A stretch of 64,000 nt of DNA from Ferdinandcohnia sp047238305 (GCF_047238305.1 NZ_JBDFMO010000001.1:372001-436000), one strand, 5' to 3'; positions 43,082 to 51,770 are shown, counted from the stretch's first letter. The notes: generated by a model not told the origin, from the sequence alone. Numbers and translations are program-made.

Positions 43082-43270
43082 GATAGCTCCTTCTAGTTTC
43101 GTTTTTGGTTTAGTATGAGGTTTGGATGGTGGGTGTATTCTTGAGGGCTGTTGGTTTGAAGGGATTGTAGAGATTTTTCTTGGGTTTACACCATTGGGAT
43201 GGATAGTTTTGTTCGGTTCGGGTACGGCTATATGCTTGTGAACCCAAACTGAACCTGCTTTTTGAGGGCG

Positions 43271-44030
43271 ATTGCACGAGTTATGGTTACTTCTTTTTCG
43301 TACCATCAATGAGTTCACTCTTCGAAAGTGAGGGTACGACTACTCCTTTTTCTTACCATCAATGAGTTCGCTTTTCGAAAGTGAGGGTATGATTACTCCT
43401 CTTTCGTACCGTCACTGTGTTCTCTTTTCGAGTGTGAGTGTACGATTACGCCCTTATCATACCATCACTGGGGTCACTATTCGAGTGTCAGGGTATGATT
43501 ACTCCTCTTTCATACCATCACTCGGTTCACTTTTCGCATGTGAGGGTACGATTAAGCCTTTTTCTTACCATCACTGAGTCCACTTTTCGAAAGTGATGGT
43601 ACGATTACTACTTTTTCTTACCATCACTCGATTCACTTTTCGAAAGTGATGGTATGATTACTCCTCTTTCGTACCGTCACTGCGTTCACTCTTCGAAAGT
43701 GATGGTATGATTACACCTCTTTCGTACCGTCACTGCGTTCTCTTTTCGAGAGTGAGGGTACGATTACACCTCTTTCGTACCGTCACTGCGTTCTCTTTTC
43801 GAGAGTGAGGGTACGATTAAGCCTTTTTCTTACCATCACTGAGTTCGCTTTTCGAGAGTGAGGGTATGATTAAGCCTTTTTCTTACCAACACTGAGTCCA
43901 CTTTTCGAAAGTGATGGTACGATTAAGCCTTTTTCTTACCATCACTCGGTTCACTTTTCGCTTGTGAGGGTATGGTTACTCCTTTTTCGTTCTATCGCTG
44001 GGGTCACTTTTAATTTTAATGGACAATCAT
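43271..44030. repeat. 53-bp tandem array (14 units)
   Basis: Taking the ACC of TACCATCAC as marker, units stand at 43302, 43355, 43408, 43461, 43514, 43567, 43620, 43673, 43726, 43779, 43832, 43885 and 43938, with a changed copy at 43991: thirteen consecutive steps of exactly 53 bp. Each unit holds two dyads: CACTTT-TCG-AAAGTG and GTGATGGTA..TACCATCAC. Some copies change the first to CTCT-TTTCG-AGAG, keeping the pairing. It lies in the divergent gap between the glycosylase and HTH/F1-beta-like genes. Confidence 0.92.
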
Positions 44031-44045
44031 CGAAGATTTCTTGGC

Positions 44046-44131
44046 GTTATTTTTGTTCTATCGGCGAAAAATTTGATTCTATCGGCGTTATTTTCATTCT
44101 ATCGACGATAATTCGTTTCTATCGGCGTTAG
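44046..44131. repeat. 20-21-bp repeat (4-5 units)
   Basis: TTCTATCGGCG recurs at 44056, 44077, 44097 and 44117, with a degenerate TTGGCG copy before. The last unit of the neighbouring 53-bp array also reads GTTCTATCGCTGG, so the two families meet in a hybrid sequence. Confidence 0.75.
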
Positions 44132-44237
44132 CAACCGCTCAACAAGGAAGAGTAAAAAAAATTACTCTATAGCGAAATAATCTATTGCATTCAAACGAAA
44201 TTTAGTTTACTCTAAAAAGTAACAGGAGGTGTAAAAT

Positions 44238-45284
44238 TTGGAAGATATTCGACTTAATGTATCATTGCTTCGCAGAAGAGTACCCAATTTAACAACTGCA
44301 GCACGCTCTGTAGGATTACGTCCGGCCACTGTTTCAAATCTGTGTACTGGAAAGATTCCCGTTGGTCGTGCAGAAGTGCGCACATTAGTGGCACTTGCTG
44401 ATTTAGCTGAATGTAGTTTGGATGAATTATTAATTCGAGGGGAGAAAATTGAAATGATTGAAACTGGGATTAAAACGCTTGATGTCTTTGCACCATTAGC
44501 AAAAGGTGGTACGGTCGGTCTTGTTGCTCGTCCTGGAATGGGGCAGCTAGTAGTACTTGCAGAATTATTTCATCGTTTACGTAATAATGATTTTGCAACC
44601 GTTTTGCTTTTACCGGAAGGAGATCATCCAGAAGTAAACGATATTCTAGATGAAGTTCAAATCCAGGTTAGAACAATTAAAGAAGCGTACGAAGAAATCG
44701 CAAAGCTAGGAAAGACAAAAGAAGTCGCCTTTGCAGCAGATCGCTCTCATGTCATCACTGGAGAAATTCAAACCCTACAAGAAAAATTGCATTCAATCGG
44801 TGTAGATTCTGTCACAACCATCCTTGTTGATTTAAAAGGTGATGTTGTTGACGAGGATGTACCTTTTGGACCGCTTGAAACATTATGGCAATTTGACGCT
44901 GACCTCACTGCTAGACATCAATTTCCTGCCGTTAACCCAGTATACTCTACCTCTTCCGTTCTTGAAGGGGCGCACCTAGACCAAACACATTTTACAATCC
45001 AACAGCGTGCCAAAAAACTACTTCGTAGATACCGAGAACTACGCTCACTTGTGACTGTGCACGGGCTTGAGAAGCTTCCGGAAACAGAGGTTCAAACTTA
45101 CAAGCGCGGTGAACGCCTTGAGGCCTATTTGACCCAGCCCTTTTATGTAGCCGAAGCTTTTACCGGTAAAAAAGGGGAAACAATAAGTTTGCTGGATGCC
45201 CTCCAGGATATTCGAAAAATCCTTGATGGCTCCACCGACTCAAACGAAGTTTCAGACTTAACCTATATCGGAAAACTACACTAA
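44238..45284 (+). CDS. Xre-type HTH fused to degenerate F1-ATPase beta-like domain
   Basis: A protein of 348 residues. Residues about 1-68 resemble an HTH (AARSVGLRPATVSNLCTGKI). From about 76 it follows ATP synthase beta: TGIKTLDVFAPLAKGGTVGL, then ARPGMGQL (97-104) where AtpD has the P-loop GGAGVGKT, later VNPVYSTSSVLEG, LRRYRELRSLVTVHGLEKL and LTQPFYVAEAFTG. The P-loop Lys and Thr are replaced (Gln, Leu), so it should not hydrolyse ATP normally. TTG 44238 lies 7 bases after AGGAGGTG. It is monocistronic. It may be a DNA-binding regulator that senses nucleotides or an ATP synthase partner; this is inference. Confidence 0.82.
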   Translation: MEDIRLNVSLLRRRVPNLTTAARSVGLRPATVSNLCTGKIPVGRAEVRTLVALADLAECSLDELLIRGEKIEMIETGIKTLDVFAPLAKGGTVGLVARPGMGQLVVLAELFHRLRNNDFATVLLLPEGDHPEVNDILDEVQIQVRTIKEAYEEIAKLGKTKEVAFAADRSHVITGEIQTLQEKLHSIGVDSVTTILVDLKGDVVDEDVPFGPLETLWQFDADLTARHQFPAVNPVYSTSSVLEGAHLDQTHFTIQQRAKKLLRRYRELRSLVTVHGLEKLPETEVQTYKRGERLEAYLTQPFYVAEAFTGKKGETISLLDALQDIRKILDGSTDSNEVSDLTYIGKLH

Positions 45285-45291
45285 AAATAGC

Positions 45292-45322
45292 TAAAGGCAG
45301 GAATTTACTTCCTGCCTTTTTT
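45292..45322. terminator. Bidirectional terminator
   Basis: AAAGGCAGGAA and TTCCTGCCTTT (11 bp) with TTTTTT, between the fusion gene and ctaG; it contains the ctaG stop. Confidence 0.9.
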
Positions 45323-46135
45323 CATATACAACCATAGCGTGCTTAAGCCAAAAATCAAAGCTTGTGAGATAAATAGAATAATTGCTCCGTTCTTTTGTTC
45401 ACTTATAGGTGGATATGGGAGCAATGTTTCCAATAAATCTGGTGGAATCTCCTCACCGAAAGGCATACATAAAGCTAACGCTGCAAGCATTTGACTGGTG
45501 TCACTGTATACGGAGTATAGCTCGGTATTTGATAGCCATAAAAAGAGGGTCACTGGCACAAATAGCACTATAATGACCACTATATAGATGAGCTTTTGTT
45601 TAAAGGTCATTTTATCTTCTTCTTTAATTGGTCCGATGATTGGCCACCATAAGAGCGCAGCCGCTAAAATTAACCCAACCAAAAAGAAATAGTTTGTAAA
45701 ATATCCTGTTCGTATCCAGTCAAACACTACTGGAACATGGTATCCAATAAACAAACCATGAAATAAAATAATCGCGAACACTGGATGAGTGAGAAAGCGA
45801 TATACTTTTTTCACACCATTGTTTTTTAACATTTTTTTTAACAAGTTTGTCTTTATTCCAATCACAAGTAACGGTGCTGCAATAAGAAGGACGACGACAA
45901 TCTGGATGATGTGGGCGCGAAACAGCATGCGTCCCAATAGATTCAACGGACTACCGACAGCAAAAAGAATTAATAACATACTTCCTGCAAACGCAATCAA
46001 TTTATTTTTTGGGTGTTCCTTTGGAGTTGGTAATAGAAACATATATAAGACAATTAAAATCAAGGTAAAAAAGATGACTCCCCCGTTCCATTGGGAGTGA
46101 AAACTAAAACCATCTAAAATTTGACTAATCACCAT
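45305..46135 (-). CDS. ctaG: CtaG-type cytochrome c oxidase assembly factor
   Basis: A seven-helix membrane protein of 276 residues of the Caa3_CtaG family, needed for copper-containing cytochrome c oxidase in B. subtilis. The family features are MLFRAHIIQIVVVLLIAAPLLV, HPVFAIILFHGLFIGYHVP and SDTSQMLAALALCMPFGEE. Conserved His residues in HIIQ and FHGLF could bind metal. The ribosome site is modest (GGTGAT near the ATG). It may be a paralogue of the cta-operon gene, since cta genes are not adjacent. Confidence 0.82.
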   Translation of the reverse strand: MVISQILDGFSFHSQWNGGVIFFTLILIVLYMFLLPTPKEHPKNKLIAFAGSMLLILFAVGSPLNLLGRMLFRAHIIQIVVVLLIAAPLLVIGIKTNLLKKMLKNNGVKKVYRFLTHPVFAIILFHGLFIGYHVPVVFDWIRTGYFTNYFFLVGLILAAALLWWPIIGPIKEEDKMTFKQKLIYIVVIIVLFVPVTLFLWLSNTELYSVYSDTSQMLAALALCMPFGEEIPPDLLETLLPYPPISEQKNGAIILFISQALIFGLSTLWLYMKKGRK

Positions 46136-46283
46136 ATCACCAGCTTTTTGGATATTGGTTTGTTCAGAAAGTCACAATCCCTCTCCAAACATACTCTTCT
46201 ATGTTCATTGTAAATCCCCGCGCGCCCCATAGAATATGATTTATATCACATGTTGGTTTTCAGACAAATTTCCGACAAAAAAA

Positions 46284-46325
46284 GTCCATATTTAAACCGT
46301 GGAAGATTTAAATATGGACCTCTTT
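46284..46325. terminator. Bidirectional terminator
   Basis: GTCCATATTTAAA and TTTAAATATGGAC (13 bp) with T-runs on both strands; ends the GNAT gene. Confidence 0.88.
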
Positions 46326-46997
46326 TTATAACGGAAATAGTTCTACTGTTTCTTTTTCCTTTAATCCGTTTACCATTTCAAGCCATTCGGATGGTTTGTT
46401 TGGAAGAACGGTATAATACGTTGTTAAGAAATCAACAACTAACTGGCTTGGAAGTTCATTGACGTTTTCATCGCTTGGCATGAAGCACAAATCAAGCCCC
46501 TTTACTGCCTCGCCATCATTGTTCCAAGACGGGTGAACATAATCAAGATCTATCCGTTTATACCCAAGGTGGGAAAGAACCTCACGACGAACGAATGGGT
46601 CCATCGGCTTCACAGTTCCAAACTCATAATGAGCTACTTTATATGGATCATAGATTTCAGCAAACATACCGAAAAGTTCTTTACCATTTGCCTTAGCAAG
46701 CTCTTGTAAATCCTTGCTGCGATTTTGCGCTAAGAAGCGACCGATGCTTAAACCAGGTTGGCCAATGATTGTAAAATCAGTCATTGCAATATTCCAATCA
46801 GGGTAATAACGGTATTCAGTTGCTCCAACAACCTCATTCTCATGCACCGCAACAAAGACTCGAATACTTGGGTCTTCGAGTGGCTCCTTCCAAAGCTCGA
46901 AATCTAGAACTTCTTCTTTCGGAAACACATTCTTCATTAATTCATGCATTTTAAAAAATAACGGGTCATTGATGCTTGTTATTCGTTTATAATCCAT
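46326..46997 (-). CDS. GNAT-family acetyltransferase-like protein
   Basis: A protein of 223 residues with a GNAT-like core: RVFVAVHENEVVGATEYRYYPD (about 46-67) as beta strands 2-4 and GRFLAQNRSKDLQELAKANGKELFGMF in the acetyl-CoA region, where the classical Q/RxxGxG/A is not well kept. ATG 46997 is chosen, with AAGGAG about 10 bases upstream. It lies downstream of a nitrilase-family gene in the same direction, separated by a repeat element. The two may once have formed one unit. The substrate is unknown. Confidence 0.7.
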   Translation of the reverse strand: MDYKRITSINDPLFFKMHELMKNVFPKEEVLDFELWKEPLEDPSIRVFVAVHENEVVGATEYRYYPDWNIAMTDFTIIGQPGLSIGRFLAQNRSKDLQELAKANGKELFGMFAEIYDPYKVAHYEFGTVKPMDPFVRREVLSHLGYKRIDLDYVHPSWNNDGEAVKGLDLCFMPSDENVNELPSQLVVDFLTTYYTVLPNKPSEWLEMVNGLKEKETVELFPL

Positions 46998-47019
46998 CTC
47001 AATCACTCTCCTTCTTAAT

Positions 47020-47150
47020 CAAATGCGCCTTGGCGTATTTGCGCCCGATTTTTTTCGACCCCTGTCGAAAAATTTCCTTTGAAAAATCGTGGCATCCGCC
47101 GGAGGCATTAACTTTATTCAGTTGAATAAAGTTAATGCCAATCCGTGTAA
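47020..47150. repeat. Multi-hairpin dispersed element
   Basis: Consecutive stems: CGCC-TT-GGCG (about 47028), TTTTTCGAC-CCCT-GTCGAAAAA (about 47050), GCATCCGCCGGAGGC (about 47091), and a perfect 16-bp arm GCATTAACTTTATTCA with its complement (about 47105-47138). The GCATCCGCCGGAGGC-type sequence is familiar from Bacillaceae intergenic DNA. The last arm contains the stop codon and final codons of the nitrilase gene. Confidence 0.65.
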
Positions 47151-47989
47151 AGGTCTGTTCTACGGTCGCGCCATGTTGTAACAGAGCCTCGTTCACGCAC
47201 TTCATATAGAAGGTCTAAATCCAGGTCTGCAGTCACGATCATGTCGTTATTCACTTCACCCTCAACTAAAATCCCTTTAGGTGGGAACGGGATATCATTT
47301 GGTGTGATTACCACTGCTTGACCAAAGTTGGCACGCATAAAGTCAACAGTTGGCAGAGAGCCGACCGTACCTGTCCCCACAACATATACTTGGTTTTCCA
47401 CTGCTCTAGCGTGACTTGTATAACGTACACGATGGAAGCCGTGACGGTCATCCGTACAAGACGGACAAAAGATCACATCAGCACCCTTTGCCTTTGCCAT
47501 TCGAACAATTTCAGGAAACTCAATATCGTAGCAAGTCAGCATCGCAATGCGTCCTTTCTCCGTATCAAACACTTGAAAGTCCTCACCTGGTGACATATTC
47601 CACTCATGTACTTCTGTCGGTGTAATATGCAGCTTCGCCTGCTCCGCAACCCTGCCATCTGGATAAAATAAATGAGCCACATTATTGAGGTGGTCACCTT
47701 TGCGGATAACATGTGTTCCGCCAATGATGTGCACATTATATTGTTTGGCAAGCTTTGTAAAAAGCGCTCGGTACTGACCTGTAAAGTTTGGGAGGTCGTC
47801 AATTGTTAGGCTTGTGCCATCCTCCCTACCAATGGATAAAAGCTGTGTTGTAAAAAATTCAGGAAATAAAATAAATTCCGCGTCAAACTCCATTGCTGTT
47901 TTTATATAATGCTCACATTGAGCTGCAAATTCATCAAAGGTACGAATGGTGTGAAGATGATATTGCACCGCTGAAACTCTGATTTTCAA
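47132..47989 (-). CDS. Carbon-nitrogen hydrolase (nitrilase superfamily)
   Basis: An amidohydrolase of 285 residues with the full catalytic triad: E44 (LFPEFF), K119 (AKLHITPTE) and C153 (LTCYDIEFPE). The general substrate class is an amide or omega-amide; it cannot be narrowed. It starts at TTG 47989 with GGGGGA 8 bases before. The C-terminus (TDLYTDWH) and stop lie inside the inverted repeat of a dispersed element, so the original C-terminus may have been altered by that insertion. A GNAT gene follows; GNAT/nitrilase fusions such as B. subtilis YhcX suggest a functional link. Confidence 0.88.
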   Translation of the reverse strand: MKIRVSAVQYHLHTIRTFDEFAAQCEHYIKTAMEFDAEFILFPEFFTTQLLSIGREDGTSLTIDDLPNFTGQYRALFTKLAKQYNVHIIGGTHVIRKGDHLNNVAHLFYPDGRVAEQAKLHITPTEVHEWNMSPGEDFQVFDTEKGRIAMLTCYDIEFPEIVRMAKAKGADVIFCPSCTDDRHGFHRVRYTSHARAVENQVYVVGTGTVGSLPTVDFMRANFGQAVVITPNDIPFPPKGILVEGEVNNDMIVTADLDLDLLYEVRERGSVTTWRDRRTDLYTDWH

Positions 47990-48247
47990 ATTGAGAATCC
48001 CCCTTCATCTAAAAATGCTTATAAGTGGATTATTAACTATTTTTTTGCTCAGAACAAGTTTTATATTAGCCTACGAGCTTTCATTTCTCAAAAACCTTTT
48101 TTTACCAGACTTTCTTCTTCCCCACACCCATTCCTTATGGTAAGATAATCCTTGTTATTGTAAAAATGTTGTAATAATATTGAAACCTTTCTGCAATACA
48201 AGACGTCATATATAGTGAAGAATATCACAGCAAAGAAGGTATGCTTA

Positions 48248-49231
48248 ATGGCGAGCACAAAGAAGACGGGGAAGGGCAGCATTGTTAAAATTATTGCATT
48301 GTTTGGCTTGATTGTGTTGTTACTCTTTTATTCTTTTTTTCTACTAAAATCAAAGTTTTTGCTGGAAGCAGATGCATCTGAACCGGCTATTGAGGCAAAA
48401 GTACCTGTCGAAGCTCCAGAAAAAATTGAACCAATAGATGATGATCTAAAAGTAGATGACAAACCCAAAAGCAATGGTGATGAAGAAAAGTCCACTGAGG
48501 AAGAACCTGCACCTACAACAGAACCTACAGTCGAACCAGCTCCAGTTACCGTGAATCCAACAACTCCCGAAGTAGTTGATGAACAGGAAGTCGAAGAAGA
48601 ACAGGAAGCACCAAAGGAAACACCAGCCCCACCATCCAGGGCGGTATATCTTACATTTGACGATGGTCCTCATAAGGTTTCAAAGGATATCCTTGCTTTA
48701 CTTGATCAATATGATGCGAAGGCAACTTTTTTTATGCTAGACAACAATATTAAACATTATCCGGATGCTGTCATAGAAATGGTTAATAAGGGGCACAGTG
48801 TTGGCCTCCATGGCGTAACCCATGATAAAAATAAATTCTATGAATCATCTAAATCTGTTGTGGGAGAAATGGACCAAACACAACAGACAATTTTAGAACT
48901 CACTGGTATTGAAACAGATCTCATTCGGACGCCGTTTGGAAGTTCACCCTACATGACAGACGACTATAAAGCTGCTGTTGAGACGGCAGGTTATAAGATG
49001 TGGGATTGGAATATTGATAGCCGTGATTGGCAATTTCGAGATAGCCGATATGTGGATAGCGTGATTGATCAGCTAAATAAACTGAATCGTGCAAATCAGC
49101 CAATCGTGATTTTACTTCACGAACGCCCTGAAACACTTGCGCATTTACCAAAACTACTAGACTATTTAAAAGAACAAGGCTATGAGTTTAAAGCACTTGA
49201 CTCCTCCATGCACCCAATCCAATTGTTTTGA
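48248..49231 (+). CDS. Membrane-anchored NodB polysaccharide deacetylase
   Basis: A cell-surface protein of 327 residues. One N-terminal membrane anchor (IALFGLIVLLLFYSFFLL, about 16-33) is followed by a disordered E/P/T-rich linker (about 45-132) and a NodB domain: YLTFDDGP (about 137), LHGVTHDK with the two His ligands, RTPFGSS, WDWNIDSRDW and IVILLHE. All five NodB motifs are there, so it should be active on peptidoglycan or another amino-sugar polymer. ATG 48248 has AAGG 8-9 bases upstream. It is monocistronic, followed by REP element F and a terminator. Confidence 0.88.
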   Translation: MASTKKTGKGSIVKIIALFGLIVLLLFYSFFLLKSKFLLEADASEPAIEAKVPVEAPEKIEPIDDDLKVDDKPKSNGDEEKSTEEEPAPTTEPTVEPAPVTVNPTTPEVVDEQEVEEEQEAPKETPAPPSRAVYLTFDDGPHKVSKDILALLDQYDAKATFFMLDNNIKHYPDAVIEMVNKGHSVGLHGVTHDKNKFYESSKSVVGEMDQTQQTILELTGIETDLIRTPFGSSPYMTDDYKAAVETAGYKMWDWNIDSRDWQFRDSRYVDSVIDQLNKLNRANQPIVILLHERPETLAHLPKLLDYLKEQGYEFKALDSSMHPIQLF

Positions 49232-49303
49232 TTGGGCCAGAGGGACAGGTACACTGTCCCAGGAAAAATATGGTGGGACGATGAACCTGTCCCCTTGTCC
49301 CAA
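49230..49303 (+). repeat. REP-like element F
   Basis: GGCCAGAGGGACAGGTACAC, TGTCCC, a loop with AAAATATGGTGGGAC, and GAACCTGTCCCCTTGTCCC. The long imperfect hairpin begins right after the deacetylase stop codon. Confidence 0.75.
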
Positions 49304-49334
49304 AAGATGACTCTTGAGGTCATCTCTTTTTTTT
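49303..49334 (+). terminator. Rho-independent terminator
   Basis: AGATGAC, TCTTGA, GGTCATCT, then CTTTTTTTTT. Confidence 0.88.
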
Positions 49335-49399
49335 TGAAGATAAATTCTGAAATATAAGGTAAACTAAATGAACAAATAATGAATGGAAGGATTTTTGGA

Positions 49400-49594
49400 A
49401 TGAATGGGCAAAATCGTGCAGATATAACACCAGGAACTCAGGTGCAAATTGTGTTAAAAAAAGACCAACGAACAGGTATACTGACAAAAGGTACTGTCAA
49501 AGATATTTTAACAAAGTCTAGCTTTCATCCTCATGGGATCAAAGTCCGACTCGAAGATGGTCAGGTTGGGCGCGTAAAAGAAATATTACAATAG
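49400..49594 (+). CDS. ywbE: YwbE family protein
   Basis: A 64-residue beta-rich protein of the YwbE/DUF2196 family: MNGQNRADITPGTQVQIVLK at the start and HPHGIKVRLEDGQVGRVKEI at the end are characteristic. ATG 49400 follows AAGGA at 8 bases; the frame to 49379 has no site. The next gene starts 16 bases later, so they are likely co-transcribed. The function is unknown. Confidence 0.88.
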   Translation: MNGQNRADITPGTQVQIVLKKDQRTGILTKGTVKDILTKSSFHPHGIKVRLEDGQVGRVKEILQ

Positions 49595-49610
49595 AAATGA
49601 GGACATACAT

Positions 49611-50087
49611 ATGTTATCGTTCGAGGAAAAACTTAAAATCGTTGAATCATTCCCTGAGTTGGAGCGCAAAAATGTATCATTAGGAAGAGTAAATTTTCAT
49701 TATAATGACAGTATCTTTGAGAAGAAGATTGTCGTTCAGCATCTTCATCCAAATGGCAATGGGTTCGTATATGTCGGAAACCTTCAAAACTATGATGTAG
49801 ATGAAAAGGGATTTATTAATATCCGTGATTTCTCTGAAGCTGAGTTACGAAAAATTGTGAAGGAATCCATTCAATCCCTCTCAGCTAATTCCCCTCTAGC
49901 TAGGGAAAATGCCATCATAGGCGAAGGGCAAGAGGAACGCTGGGTGAATGATGAGGGACAAACCCTGTTGCTCGTACTCGAAGATGAATGGTGGAATGTA
50001 TATTCCGGCTTAAACTTAGAAGAAGCATTCGGTTCCTATGATGAAGCCGAAGATTATCTATTTGATGAAGGATTCAGACTAATATAA
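49611..50087 (+). CDS. Conserved hypothetical protein
   Basis: An acidic soluble protein of 158 residues, not recognised. Its C-terminal third (VNDEGQTLLLVLEDEWWNVYSGLNLEEAFGSYDEAEDYLF, about 111-150) has a Trp-Trp pair and alternating acidic residues. GAGGACAT lies before the ATG, though the site is moderate. It is the second gene after ywbE. The stop is followed at once by REP element G. Confidence 0.65.
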   Translation: MLSFEEKLKIVESFPELERKNVSLGRVNFHYNDSIFEKKIVVQHLHPNGNGFVYVGNLQNYDVDEKGFINIRDFSEAELRKIVKESIQSLSANSPLARENAIIGEGQEERWVNDEGQTLLLVLEDEWWNVYSGLNLEEAFGSYDEAEDYLFDEGFRLI

Positions 50088-50091
50088 ATTT

Positions 50092-50162
50092 GGGACACAG
50101 GGACAGGTTCAGTGTACCTGAAAAAATATGGGGGAACGCTGAACCAGTCCCCTTGTCCCTAC
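50092..50162. repeat. REP-like element G
   Basis: GGGACACAGGGACAGGTTCA, loop with AAAAAATATGGGGGAAC, and CTGAACCAGTCCCCTTGTCC form a long imperfect hairpin lying between convergent genes and touching the stop codon of the anti-sigma gene. Confidence 0.78.
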
Positions 50163-51229
50163 TGGATCGGCATAAAAGAAACCTTCCAAACGCCGTTTTC
50201 GTCTTTTACCATTTGGAAGCCCATGTCTCCATTTTTAGTACGGAATGAAATGTAGCCTTCTATTTCATTTTTTTGTTGAAAGGTTCCTGACCCTAATCCG
50301 TAATATGATTTCTTGACATTTTCAGGGTCTATTGTTTCTCGATTTTCTTGTTCCCAGTACTTCTTATCCTCTTCCTTTGACCACATGACTCGGTCCTCTC
50401 TTGTTGTATATAATGCATAAGATGTTTCTTGGTCACCATCTGCATTAGCTTGGATATAGATTTTCGCCACACTAATCGGTCCGAGACTTTTTAGTGCCTC
50501 AGGATTATGGTCAACTTTGAATGCTTCGTATGCGGTCCTCTCCTGCTCATTAAGTTCAAGATCATTTTCAGTTTCTGGTACATAGTCATCAAGGGGAGCA
50601 TAAATTTCTGCATTACCTTCTTCCAAGTAGTTGACTAGAATGTGATGAAGTTTTTCCTCATCATTTTGTTTATAGGAAAAGACTATTTCCACACTAGGTT
50701 CAGCCTGACTTTCCTTAAACGAGTTAACAGCTAAAGAGCTCACATCCATTCCCTTGTAAAAATCGAGTAAAGCCTCCACTTCTTTTTCGGGATTCGCCAC
50801 AAAAAACACATTTCCCTTAAGGAATTCCTTATCTTCCACATGCAATGCTTCGAAAAAATTGATAACTAGTTTACCTGTTTCTTCGATTCCGGTTGCCTTA
50901 AGCACGGAGTTATAAAATGGTTGATACGCAGGATTGTCAGTAAGCAATGCATCAAAATCCTGATTAACTACATTGGTTGGCTCTTCGGTTTCGACTGGCC
51001 GCTGACCTTGGTCAGGATTACTCTTCACATATGACACCGTTATGATGGAGAACAACATGACGGCCATTGTAAGTGGAAGCCACATTTTTACCCCTGAAAA
51101 GTTTCTTCTTTTTATGGTTTGGTTTTCTTTCAGGGTTTCTTTCAGTTTCTTCGCAAAAATTGGATTCGGTTCGAGGTCAGGACGATTTTTTAACGGTTGT
51201 AACCATTTTTCATCATTTCGATTGTTCAT
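50159..51229 (-). CDS. Membrane protein, probable anti-sigma factor
   Basis: A 356-residue protein. A short cytoplasmic N-terminus (about 1-46) precedes one membrane helix (KMWLPLTMAVMLFSIITVSYV, about 48-68) and a large outside domain rich in acidic residues. The gene overlaps the ECF sigma gene by 17 bases, the standard layout of sigma/anti-sigma pairs. The cytoplasmic part does not show a clear zinc anti-sigma motif. The outside domain may detect envelope stress. The extracellular fold is unrecognised. Confidence 0.78.
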   Translation of the reverse strand: MNNRNDEKWLQPLKNRPDLEPNPIFAKKLKETLKENQTIKRRNFSGVKMWLPLTMAVMLFSIITVSYVKSNPDQGQRPVETEEPTNVVNQDFDALLTDNPAYQPFYNSVLKATGIEETGKLVINFFEALHVEDKEFLKGNVFFVANPEKEVEALLDFYKGMDVSSLAVNSFKESQAEPSVEIVFSYKQNDEEKLHHILVNYLEEGNAEIYAPLDDYVPETENDLELNEQERTAYEAFKVDHNPEALKSLGPISVAKIYIQANADGDQETSYALYTTREDRVMWSKEEDKKYWEQENRETIDPENVKKSYYGLGSGTFQQKNEIEGYISFRTKNGDMGFQMVKDENGVWKVSFMPIQ

Positions 51230-51737
51230 TCAGTCCCCACCCTTCCTCATGTACTTGAACATGCTTTTTCATTTGTTGAATCGCCCTGTGATAGTCGACA
51301 CGTACCTTTCTTTCACTGCATCCCATGATTTCGGCCGTTTCTTTGATAGACAATTCCTTTAATCCACGTAAAATAATCATAGACCGATAGGTAGGCTTTA
51401 ATTTTATGAGTGCTTCTTGCAGCTCTTCCCAATCATTTTTTTGTATGGCTTTCTTTTCAGGTGTTGCTTCCCCGGATTCCTTTTCATAAATCCAGTCCGG
51501 TAAGAATTGAATGAATTTTTGTTTTCGCTTTAGGTCAATTGCCGTGTGCTTTGCTATCGAAAAAATCCATGTCTTCATTCGTTCTGGATTTTGTAGGCTA
51601 CCAATGTTTTTCATGACCTTAATAAAGGTTTCCTGTGTAATATCTTCCGCTTCCTGACGGTTGTTTGTATAAAACAACGCAAAATGATAAACATCCCGGT
51701 AATACATGTCGTAGATTTTTTCTATATCAAATGACAT
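51213..51737 (-). CDS. ECF-type RNA polymerase sigma factor
   Basis: A 174-residue group 4 sigma factor. Region 2 is YRDVYHFALFYTNNRQEAEDITQETFIKVMKN (about 12-43) and MKTWIFSIAKHTAIDLKRK; region 4 is LIKLKPTYRSMIILRGLKELSIKETAEIMGCSERKVRVDYHRA (about 110-152). ATG 51737 follows GGAG at only 3 bases; a TTG at 51746 is an alternative. It closely resembles the SigX/SigM/SigW class. The promoter upstream has the ECF consensus, implying positive autoregulation. Confidence 0.9.
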   Translation of the reverse strand: MSFDIEKIYDMYYRDVYHFALFYTNNRQEAEDITQETFIKVMKNIGSLQNPERMKTWIFSIAKHTAIDLKRKQKFIQFLPDWIYEKESGEATPEKKAIQKNDWEELQEALIKLKPTYRSMIILRGLKELSIKETAEIMGCSERKVRVDYHRAIQQMKKHVQVHEEGWGLNEQSK

Positions 51738-51770
51738 ATTCTCCAATGCCTCGCCCCCAATCAAGAATAA

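Noticed and set aside
42494..43318. Long 274-residue version of the DNA glycosylase
   Set aside because: The extra N-terminal part has low complexity, no ribosome site, and the family starts at the internal ATG 43081.
43271..44030. Regular repeats as a CRISPR array
   Set aside because: Units are contiguous and degenerate along their full length with no unique spacers, and no cas genes are near.
46999..47205. 68-codon minus frame between nitrilase and GNAT
   Set aside because: It reads through the dispersed hairpin element and the 3' end of the nitrilase gene; no independent start site.
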